DNA of 5,387 nucleotides from JBGOUJ01 sp041477005. Its GTDB lineage: Bacteria > Acidobacteriota > Terriglobia > Bryobacterales > JACQDG01. The notes below the pieces were generated by a model. It ran no database searches. It worked only from the letters and a program-made list of their open reading frames with translations, and was not told the origin of the DNA. Below, piece by piece: positions 1 to 5,203 of this stretch; within the stretch, counting starts at the first letter, position 1; every line of letters starts with the position of its first letter. The stretch spans positions 1 to 5,387 of the forward strand of contig JBGOUJ010000544.1 in assembly GCA_041477005.1 (NCBI GenBank), in the 5' to 3' direction. The position numbers were made by a program, and so were the translations under genes.

Positions 1-159
1 AGCGGTGGTTTGGGTCTGCGCAAGAGCGGCCCGCGCCGCCAGCAACAACACCGCGAATGCGAGCGCCAGTGTTCCGCGCAGGAATCTCCACCCGATTTTG
101 GCCCGCGCTTCTGACTCGGCCGGAGTCCCTGGTGCTGGTAACAAAACGATGGTCCGCAT
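1..159 (-). CDS. N-terminus of an exported protein, cut by the left window edge
   Basis: The frame on the reverse strand stays open to the window edge. It gives a basic stretch (IGWRFLRGT), then a hydrophobic helix (LALAFAVLLLAA), then a clean AxA signal-peptidase I site (A-L-A before QTQTTA). The protein is therefore probably exported, or anchored in the inner membrane if uncleaved. About 25 hydrophilic residues precede the helix, which is long for a Sec signal n-region. Two starts are possible. The ATG at 159 has an AAGGA four bases upstream and is preferred. The ATG at 174 adds MDKEV and has no good ribosome site. Only 53-58 residues are visible, so the mature domain and function cannot be named. 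It is transcribed divergently from the gene debris to its right, so any promoter should lie between about 175 and 300; I could not pick out convincing -35/-10 boxes there. Confidence 0.6.
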   Translation of the reverse strand, partial: MRTIVLLPAPGTPAESEARAKIGWRFLRGTLALAFAVLLLAARAALAQTQTTA

Positions 160-161
160 AA

Positions 162-168
162 CTTCCTT
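162..168 (-). promoter_or_regulatory. Ribosome binding site deciding the start of the left-edge gene
   Basis: On the reverse strand AAGGAAG lies four to five bases before the ATG at 159. The alternative ATG at 174 has only GC-rich sequence and a BamHI-like GGATCC upstream. This favours the shorter form of the exported protein. Confidence 0.4.
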
Positions 169-372
169 ATCCATGACTGGATCCACGGCCCGCCCTTCGA
201 ACGAGGCTCGCCGGTCCGGTTGTCTACTTAGATCCCTCCCGATTAGCCTACTCCTTCTGCACCCACCGTGCCTCTCCCTGTTGAGCCGTCGCCGGCTTTG
301 TCTGGTAGCCGGGAGACAGTCCCCGGCGATCCGGCTATCAGGATTAGTCGGGAACTGGGGCCGCAAACTTCC

Positions 373-513
373 CGGGCGGATATCGAAATCATTTTGCGGA
401 ACACGCGACTAAGGGCCACCGTGGAAACCATCCGATTCATCCGGCCCGACGTCGCCGTGACGGACGTCACCTTTCGGCTCAAGCACGACCATGGGCGGCC
501 TTTCACGCCGGGG
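373..513 (+). pseudogene. Fragment resembling the C-terminal half of an SgcJ/EcaC (DUF4440, SnoaL-like) protein
   Basis: In this frame the translation contains RADIEII, then TRLRATVETIRFIRPDVAVT, then DVTFRL and GRPF. SgcJ/EcaC and DUF4440 proteins, small cone-shaped alpha+beta-barrel folds of about 120-160 residues, typically have a 'GRAEIE' helix, a 'RLTV' strand and a 'V..IRFLRPDVAVV' strand in this order. The match to that pattern is by eye. Only about 47 residues fit. The first half of the domain (the helices with the 'DAAALAALFA.DA' pattern) is missing, and the last strand ending in 'W.I' is replaced by unrelated sequence leading into a short repeat. The surrounding open frame (268-648) begins at a GTG with no ribosome site. 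I therefore call it a broken remnant. A chance open frame is the main alternative. Confidence 0.35.
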
Positions 514-556
514 TATTCCTTGGCCGGCGCGGAGACGCCGAGCGCGCTGAGACTGT

Positions 557-612
557 CCTTCGTTTTCAGCCTCTGCGTGCTCTTCGCCTCTGCGGTGAGA
601 TGGTTTTCCGGG
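557..612 (+). repeat. Copy of a short interspersed repeat of the CCTCTGCG / GCCTCTGCGGTGA type
   Basis: The word GCCTCTGCG occurs at 570-578 and again at 586-594, a 16-base period, and continues as GCGGTGAGATGGTTTTCC. On the reverse strand this reads as ACCGCAGAGGC...ACGCAGAGGC. Elements of this wording are familiar as small non-coding repeats scattered through many environmental bacterial genomes, where they produce spurious peptides such as 'TAEAQR'. The copy lies exactly between the SgcJ-like fragment and the TPR fragment, so it probably marks or caused the junction between them. The limits are approximate. Confidence 0.5.
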
Positions 613-1107
613 CTTCTTCATCGGAGGTCTTCTCGATACCTATGTTGACGCCCGCCAGTACGACCGGGTGATCGAGGAAGCCCGCAAGGTCATCGCCAGC
701 AACCCGAACTTCGCGTATGCGCACGCCGAGCTGGGACTCGCCTATTCGCAAAAGAAACAGCTTCCCGAAGCCATTGCTGCGATCGAAAAGCCAGAAGCCT
801 CGAGCCGAGCTACACCATGGATCATTTCCTGGCGGTCGTTCAGGCCGCTGCCGGCAACAAGCAGGAAGCGCGCAAGCTGCTCGCGAACATCGAGCAGACG
901 GCCCAGCGGGAATACGTCTGCGCGTACGAGGTCGCCAGCGTGCATGTAGCGCTCGGCGATAACGATGCCGCCCACAAGTGGATGCAGCGGGGCGTCAAGG
1001 AGCAGTGCGATTGTCTGGTGTGGCTGAAGGCCGAGCCGTGGCTCGACCCCTTGCGCGGCGACCCGCGCTACCCGGACCTGGTGAAACGGGTCTTTGGCGA
1101 GCGCTGA
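599..1107 (+). pseudogene. C-terminal remnant of a TPR protein with one frameshift
   Basis: The frame opening after the stop at 596-598 gives LLDTYVDARQYDRVIEEARK, then NPNFAYAHAELGLAYSQKKQ and LPEAIAAIEK, a textbook TPR pair. At about 788-790 one base is missing. The continuation lies in another frame (ARSLEPSYTMDHFLAVVQA, then AAGNKQEARKLL, then YVCAYEVASVHVALGDNDAA). It ends in LVWLKAEPWLDPLRGDPRYP and a stop at 1105-1107. That tail is characteristic of the C-terminus of large TPR proteins that carry an N-terminal winged-helix (CadC-like) or serine/threonine kinase domain; these are abundant in Acidobacteriota. TPR repeats form protein-binding scaffolds. About 170 codons remain of a family usually 500-900 residues long. 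The N-terminal effector domain is absent and the 5' end abuts a short repeat. The gene is therefore broken twice, by truncation and by frameshift, unless the frameshift is a sequencing error. Confidence 0.75.
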
Positions 1108-1231
1108 GATAGGTTTGTGGAGTAACATAAAAGAAGGGCCCCACCCGATCTCCGGCGGCGCACGGCCCCCAGCACCACGACCGGCAGCTCATGAGGTGTG
1201 GTGTCCGCACTTCGCGCGTCGCGATGGACTG

Positions 1232-1237
1232 AAGGAG
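1232..1237 (+). promoter_or_regulatory. Strong Shine-Dalgarno that fixes the start of the fusion antitoxin gene
   Basis: AAGGAG sits five bases before a GTG at 1243. The in-frame GTG codons at 1198 and 1201 have no such site. The 1243 start is therefore preferred, trimming 15 residues from the longest possible reading. The 135-bp gap upstream (1108-1242) shows no other feature I can support, and no clear promoter. Confidence 0.6.
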
Positions 1238-1242
1238 CGGCG

Positions 1243-2217
1243 GTGACCGAGACCCAAGAGACTGAAACAGCGTTCGAAGGCAATTTCACGACATCCAGTC
1301 GGCCTCGCGTGCTGCTGCGAATGCCGAGTTGCCTGCCTCTGGCCGTCAACATCACCCACAGCATCCGCTTCGGGGGGCCGTACCGCGTGATCACTAGTGA
1401 GGAGGAATACCGAGGGGCCATAGAGTCGCACAAAAACCCGTCACCCCTTTGCTACTGCGAGGGCATTCGGGCTATTGTCGCGCTGGAAAGAGAGCATTGT
1501 GCCTTCGAGCTGCTGTATGATTCCCTTCGCCGGCTGCCAGCTCCGGATCCTCGGCGCTTCGAGGTCGAGTTTCTTCGCGGCCCCGGACGCCGGGCGAATG
1601 AGCCAAGGGCGTATGAGGTGTACGACGCCCATGGACGGCTGGTGGCGCCGGACCTGTTGGATGCCGCGCTCGTTCCAATCCCTGGACTCATCCTGCTCAT
1701 CACTGGAGTCCCGCAGAACGGCCTTCCTCCGGCCAGCCTCCAGCTCACTCTGAGCCTCGGCGGCGGAAACATCCTCGGTCAATTCGGCTCTTCGCTCCGG
1801 CCGGAAAGCTTCCCTCGCTATGTCGACACCGACCGGGAGCTGGCGAAGGCTTTAAGTCTGTGCCAAGGTGACGCCCACCGGGCAAAGGAGCACTTGCTCG
1901 AGTGGGTGGCTCTAATACCCAGCCAGGATTATCCACAGATCAATACGCTTGTGTCGGGCTTGCTGCGGGACGATCCCGCGGCACAAGAGCTCACGCGGAG
2001 AATTACCGGCGTACGGGAGTATCTTTTTGATGCGCTTGCCGTAGAGGGGACCGGTATCAGGAAAACGCTCAGGGACCGGAAATGGTCTTCGCGTCGGGCG
2101 GACGCCCAACGATCGACGGCCCGCTCCCTCCTGAAGCACGCCGGGACGTGGGCGGGCGACGACTTGGATCAGTGCCTCGAGGACCTATATGCCAGCCGAA
2201 GCCCCGCCCGATTCTAA
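1243..2217 (+). CDS. Unknown 324-residue protein with a VapB-like antitoxin tail
   Basis: I do not recognise residues 1 to about 290. They contain no signal peptide. There is one strongly hydrophobic patch (about 140-154, VPIPGLILLITGV), a Cys pair at 70/72 in CYCEG, and a helical, charged second half (about 195-290). The end is informative. Residues 295-324 include LLKHAGTWAGDDLDQCLEDL and then YASRSPARF. This resembles the C-terminal tail of VapB-type antitoxins paired with PIN toxins in cyanobacteria and other environmental bacteria ('AG.W.GDDLE.CL..VY..RS.AEF'), which binds in the toxin active-site groove. The downstream neighbour is exactly that kind of PIN toxin. The two genes overlap by 29 nt, so translation is probably coupled. 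A usual VapB has 70-100 residues, so this one is three to four times too long. The N-terminal part may be a DNA-binding, sensor or unrelated captured domain. An internal GTG at 1951 would give an 88-residue antitoxin but lacks a ribosome site. The tail assignment is fairly sure; the overall function is inferred. Confidence 0.75.
   Translation: MTETQETETAFEGNFTTSSRPRVLLRMPSCLPLAVNITHSIRFGGPYRVITSEEEYRGAIESHKNPSPLCYCEGIRAIVALEREHCAFELLYDSLRRLPAPDPRRFEVEFLRGPGRRANEPRAYEVYDAHGRLVAPDLLDAALVPIPGLILLITGVPQNGLPPASLQLTLSLGGGNILGQFGSSLRPESFPRYVDTDRELAKALSLCQGDAHRAKEHLLEWVALIPSQDYPQINTLVSGLLRDDPAAQELTRRITGVREYLFDALAVEGTGIRKTLRDRKWSSRRADAQRSTARSLLKHAGTWAGDDLDQCLEDLYASRSPARF
2179..2183 (+). promoter_or_regulatory. 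Ribosome binding site of the PIN toxin, inside the upstream gene
   Basis: GAGGA lies five bases before the ATG at 2189, within the codons for the antitoxin-like tail. The 29-nt gene overlap and this embedded site are the usual arrangement for coupled antitoxin-toxin translation. Confidence 0.6.
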
Positions 2218-2695
2218 GGCATACCTCCTCGACACCACCCATTGCAGCTCGATTCTGAAAGGCGCTCCAGAAATCCGCTCCAGGCTGAACCAGTTGAACG
2301 ACATTCTCATCTTCACCTGTGTCATCTGCCGCGGCGAATTGGTCTACATGGCTGAAAAATCCCAGCGCGCTGAAGAAAACCGCCTTCGAGTGGACTCGTT
2401 TCTCCAGACTGTTGACGTACTGGATGTCGACCAGGACACCGCCGACATCTACGGTCGCATTAAATCAGACCTGTCGCGGCATTACGGCCCGAAAGATGCC
2501 GTGAAGCAGGGAAAATTCAATGTCCTAACGCTGGGATTCTCCGATAACGATCTCTGGATAGCTGCGGTGGCTGTTCGTTATGGCCTGACACTGGTTTCTG
2601 GGGATTCCGACTTCGAGAGAATCCAAAAGGTGATGCCCCTTCAGTTGGAAAACTGGCGACCTGCCGCGGCAACGGAAACTACCCCGAGCTCCTAG
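2189..2695 (+). CDS. vapC: VapC-type PIN-domain ribonuclease toxin
   Basis: This 168-residue protein is a full PIN domain. The first strand YLLDTTHCSSIL carries D15. Helix CVICRGELVYMAEKS carries E50. SDNDLWIAAVAV carries D121 and GLTLVSGDSDFERI carries D139. These four acidic residues form the metal-binding site with which VapC toxins cleave RNA, often tRNA or rRNA, in the cytoplasm. The pattern 'RGEL.YMA.KSQ', 'VD.DTADIYGRIK' and 'FS.NDLWIAA' places it in a VapC group common in cyanobacteria and soil bacteria. Length is slightly above the usual 130-150 because of a 10-residue N-terminal lead and a short tail. A GAGGA site precedes the ATG, so the start is well supported. It overlaps the preceding gene, whose C-terminus has the matching antitoxin tail. 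No truncation or active-site loss is seen, so it should be an active toxin. Its RNA target cannot be read from sequence. Confidence 0.9.
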   Translation: MPAEAPPDSKAYLLDTTHCSSILKGAPEIRSRLNQLNDILIFTCVICRGELVYMAEKSQRAEENRLRVDSFLQTVDVLDVDQDTADIYGRIKSDLSRHYGPKDAVKQGKFNVLTLGFSDNDLWIAAVAVRYGLTLVSGDSDFERIQKVMPLQLENWRPAAATETTPSS

Positions 2696-2702
2696 GCACG
2701 GA

Positions 2703-3095
2703 TCATCCCGCGGGCCCCTCGACCCCCTCGCTCCGACCCACCGTCACACGATCATCCAGATCCGATAACCCTCGCCTTCCGCGCCCCCGGCCGATCCGTC
2801 TCCTGCAGCCGGCCCAGCAGGTCCCCCAGCGTATCGATGCGCTCCAACCCAAACCGTGTCCGCTTGGAAGAACCGCGGCCCACGCCCGGCGAAGATCCCG
2901 GATGTCGTTGCACGCCTGGGCGGCCGGATATCCAAACGGCGCCGGCTTGCTGCTTGCCGCTACGTACTCACACGCAACCTGCCAGAGCAATGCCCCATCG
3001 GTGAGCGATTCGATCAGGGAACCGGCCGCCGTCTGCTTGGCCCGGTCACGAGGATCGCGGGCGTACAGCAGGATGTTCGTATCAACCGCGGTCAT
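2703..3095 (-). pseudogene. Second PIN-domain toxin, C-terminal part lost
   Basis: The reverse-strand frame starts MTAVDTNILLYARDPRDRAK, carrying D5, and continues through LLWQVACEYVAASSKPAPFG with E43. It then reads DIRDLRRAWAAVLPSG. These match the first ~78 residues of VapC-like PIN proteins of the 'AVDTNILVYA...PWQVACEFIAASRKL' group. After that, family members continue with a helix leading to 'FWDALL.AAC' and 'LYTEDL', which bring the last catalytic Asp residues. None of that is present in any frame. Instead the frame runs through Trp-, Arg- and Gly-rich nonsense to a stop at 2703. The protein therefore lacks half of its metal site and should be inactive. Its ATG overlaps the end of a decayed antitoxin frame upstream. 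It is convergent with the intact PIN gene, only 7 bp separating the two reading frames. Confidence 0.6.
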
Positions 3096-3274
3096 GCAGC
3101 ACTGCTCGTGTCAAACGCGGCGCGTCCGCTGACAGCGTCGTCGCCCGCATCCGCTCAACCAGCGATCGAAGGATCTGCTTTTGGCCCTCTGGATCGATGA
3201 CGGAACGGTCGAATCACAATTGGTCCTTGCACCACCAGATCCACCTCCGAGCCCTCAGGTGTTACATTGCCCCC
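3082..3274 (-). pseudogene. Frameshifted antitoxin partner of the decayed PIN gene
   Basis: Two reverse-strand frames together give a plausible small antitoxin. The first (from about 3274) reads VTPEGSEVDLVVQGPIVIRP, which resembles the last strands of an AbrB/MazE-type swapped-hairpin domain ('PG.EV.L.V..G.IVIRP'). The second takes over near 3203-3210 and reads VIDPEGQKQILRSLVERMRA, then DAPRLTRAVLHDRG, with a stop at 3082-3084. A tail of the kind 'LAERMRA..LP.DAPR.TR.ELHER' is common in small proteins encoded just ahead of PIN toxins of this group. The second frame overlaps the PIN start codon by 14 nt, the expected coupling. A stop blocks each frame on its own and no credible start codon is present, so the gene is broken. 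The AbrB part is the less certain half. Confidence 0.4.
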
Positions 3275-3313
3275 TTAGGAACAGAATTGTGCCCCACTCT
3301 TTCCTATTATCCC

Positions 3314-3556
3314 TGGTCGCTGACCAGTTTGCAGCAACGCTTGGTCAAGACCGGCGGGCGCTTGGTGAAGCACGCCCGGTACTACTGGCTGCTGCTGGCA
3401 GAGAGTCATCTGACGCGGCGGGTCTTTGGGGCGATTCTGCGGCGGATCTGGGCTCTGCCGGGGGCGGCGAGGTGTCTGAGAAATCTCCCCGGACTGGGCA
3501 GTTCCCGGTTGGCCCTACCCCGGAAGGGACCCGGCCTACTATCTCGCGCGTACTGA
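3314..3556 (+). mobile_element. IS1380-family transposase, C-terminal remnant
   Basis: The translation WSLTSLQQRLVKTGGRLVKH, then ARYYWLLLAESHLTRRVFGA and ILRRIWALP (3314-3460), matches the C-terminal end of IS1380-family DDE transposases. In that family a 'WSLT.LQ.RL.KTGGRL..HARY' helix and an 'LAES.LT..LF..IL.RI' helix close the protein. The frame stays open to a TGA at 3554-3556, but the residues after ALP do not look like the family. The rest of the transposase, normally about 400 residues or more including the catalytic acids, is absent upstream, where the antitoxin debris lies on the other strand. I could not identify terminal inverted repeats or a target-site duplication. It is an immobile scar, and may be the event that damaged the neighbouring TA module. 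Confidence 0.7.
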
Positions 3557-3602
3557 AACGATGCAGTGCGAGAAAATCTGGCTGCAACCGAGCCGGCGGG
3601 TG

Positions 3603-3608
3603 TATACT
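3603..3608 (+). promoter_or_regulatory. Possible sigma-70 -10 element for the fused membrane protein
   Basis: TATACT differs from the TATAAT consensus by one base and stands out in GC-rich surroundings. It is preceded by TG and lies 20 bases before the preferred ATG at 3629, which would leave a very short leader. The -35 region around 3579-3584 (TGGCTG) is weak. Confidence 0.3.
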
Positions 3609-3628
3609 ACGGCCATCCGGCGTGCCAA

Positions 3629-5182
3629 ATGAAAATTCCGGCTGTGCAGTCGAAGGGGATGCTGGCAGTTCATCTGACAGTATTTGCTTCAGGTGCTTCT
3701 GTCTTGGTTCTCGAGATCCTTGGGACGCGGCTGCTCTCGCCCTACTTCGGATCCAATCTCTACGTTTGGTCGGCGCTGATCTCGATCACGCTGTTTGCTC
3801 TCGCTTTGGGTTACTGGGTCGGCGGGCATGTGGCTGACGCTCGCGGATCTGCAGCACTGCTGGATCTGATCCTTGCCACGGCTGCCGTGCTTGTAGCTGT
3901 TGTGCCTCTATTGGTTCGCTCCACGATCAGGAGTTTTTTGGAAATCCGTTTTGAAGCAGCGATCTTGACCTCCGCTATCCTTTACTTCGGCCCGGCGCTG
4001 TTCCTGCTGGCGATGGTTGGCCCAGTGGCCATCCGCCTTGCCGCTCCGGATTTCAACCACGTTGGACGCTCCGCCGGATCTATTTACGCGTTCTCGACTG
4101 CCGGCAGCATTGCTGGGGCTCTCGCCGCGGGTTTTGTCTTTTTACCCAGATTTTCGGCTAATTACATCTGCTATTCAAACGCGGCGCTGCTGCTGGCATT
4201 GGCAGCGGCCAGGTGGCTGGCCCGGCGGAACTCCGGCCCGGCCGGTGCGCTGGCGGGATCTTTGGTTTTCGTTCTGGGATCTCTGCTCCTTCTACGTACG
4301 GCTCCACAGGGTTCACGATCCGAAAGAGGGTTCCGCGTGGTCTATGACAGGCCGAGCTTTTACGGCCCGATTCGGGTGGTGGAAGACCAACGCGCGCGAT
4401 ACTTGTTGATCGATGGATCTTTGCAGACGATGCAAACGCTCGATGGATATCCGCTTTTTCCCTACATCTGGACGCTGGGCCTGCTACCTTACTTGAGACT
4501 TGGCGGTAAAGAGATGTTGCTGATAGGGTTGGGCGGTGGGGATATGGTCAGGCTTGGCAATCGGTTTGGTATCCGGACGGTCGCAGTCGAGATTGACGCA
4601 GCGGTCGCGGAAACGGCGGTCCGGCACTTTGGCCTCCACCGGGATGAATTCCTGCTCGTTATCGATGACGGCCGCCGGTACCTAGGGCGACCGGAACAGA
4701 ACTTCGATTTCATTGCGTTAGATGCTTACGCCGGCAGTTGTCCTCCGATTCATCTTTTCTCCCGTGAGGCGTTCACCAGCATGAGACGGAGACTCCGTCC
4801 GGAAGGAGTCTTAGCGATCAATGTCGTTGTGCAATCCCAGCGGGACCCGCTCATTGGGGAAGTGGCTGCCACCCTATCGCGCCTGTTCTCGTACGTGGGG
4901 GCATTCCGAACTGGGAAGGATTCCGACAGTTTGGGGAATGTAGTTTTTTTTGCATCCGATGGCCCTTTAGCATTGCCCCAGCAATGGATTCCCGCTCCCC
5001 CCTATCACCCGCATGCCAGGTTCCTGGATGCCCTTCGGGAGCAGGCCGTTGACTCCCGCTTTCTCCATGGTCAGGTTATCGAGGACGATCGAAATCCCGT
5101 GGACCTTCGATCTGCTGCTACGGACCTCAAATCCAGAGCAACCTATAGGTCTTACTTTCCTTGGTCTGTTCTCCATTACTAA
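3629..5182 (+). CDS. Fused membrane / spermidine synthase-like protein
   Basis: This 517-residue protein has two parts. Residues about 11-223 hold seven hydrophobic segments (roughly 11-31, 45-66, 75-96, 109-135, 150-173, 177-197, 205-223). They include EILGTRLLSPYFGSNLYVWS followed by LALGYWVGGHVAD, a signature of the integral-membrane half of 'fused MFS/spermidine synthase' proteins. Residues about 235-445 form a SAM-type Rossmann domain like spermidine synthase: GLGGGD (300-305), VEID (320-323), DDGRRYL (346-352) and LDAYAG (364-369). The family is widespread but its substrate is poorly known. In true spermidine synthases the loop after the fourth strand carries a second catalytic Asp (D-x-x-D-P); here it reads LDAYAGSCPPIHL, so aminopropyl transfer is doubtful. 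ATG 3629 is preferred. ATG 3659 (507 residues) has AAGGGG directly abutting it, too close to act, and a GTG at 3566 would lie upstream of the predicted -10. No polyamine gene such as speD is nearby. It appears monocistronic and intact. Confidence 0.85.
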   Translation: MKIPAVQSKGMLAVHLTVFASGASVLVLEILGTRLLSPYFGSNLYVWSALISITLFALALGYWVGGHVADARGSAALLDLILATAAVLVAVVPLLVRSTIRSFLEIRFEAAILTSAILYFGPALFLLAMVGPVAIRLAAPDFNHVGRSAGSIYAFSTAGSIAGALAAGFVFLPRFSANYICYSNAALLLALAAARWLARRNSGPAGALAGSLVFVLGSLLLLRTAPQGSRSERGFRVVYDRPSFYGPIRVVEDQRARYLLIDGSLQTMQTLDGYPLFPYIWTLGLLPYLRLGGKEMLLIGLGGGDMVRLGNRFGIRTVAVEIDAAVAETAVRHFGLHRDEFLLVIDDGRRYLGRPEQNFDFIALDAYAGSCPPIHLFSREAFTSMRRRLRPEGVLAINVVVQSQRDPLIGEVAATLSRLFSYVGAFRTGKDSDSLGNVVFFASDGPLALPQQWIPAPPYHPHARFLDALREQAVDSRFLHGQVIEDDRNPVDLRSAATDLKSRATYRSYFPWSVLHY

Positions 5183-5203
5183 GCGCCCAGGGGAAATGGC
5201 GCT
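5182..5203 (+). terminator. Small hairpin at the stop codon of the fused membrane protein
   Basis: AGCGCC (5182-5187) and GGCGCT (5198-5203) form a perfect six-base stem with a ten-base loop, beginning at the last base of the TAA stop. No run of T follows, so intrinsic termination would be weak. Position rather than strength is the argument. Confidence 0.3.

Noticed and set aside
236..353. Imperfect inverted repeat CCCGATTAG / TTAGTCGGG as an operator between the divergent units.
   Set aside because: It has mismatches, arms about 90 bases apart and no further copies, so it could easily be chance.
1130..1215. A reverse-strand reading (PHELPVVVLGAV) that recalls the 'LPV.LAG..GG' C-terminal region of DUF1552-type secreted proteins.
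   Set aside because: Only about a dozen residues fit, the glycine-rich continuation is absent in that frame, and GC-rich sequence readily gives Val/Leu/Gly runs.
2701..2757. GATCATCC direct repeat and the CCCGCGGG palindrome between the convergent PIN genes as a terminator or insertion footprint.
   Set aside because: The palindrome has no loop or T-tract, and an 8-bp repeat without a matching element between the copies is not strong evidence of insertion.
2856..3200. A 114-codon + strand open frame opposite the decayed PIN gene.
   Set aside because: The reverse strand carries the clear PIN motifs; the + frame is basic, low in recognisable structure and has no ribosome site.
3181..3837. A long + strand open frame across the antitoxin debris, the IS remnant and the start of the membrane protein.
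   Set aside because: It is out of frame with the recognisable IS1380 and membrane-protein translations and has no family-like pattern of its own.
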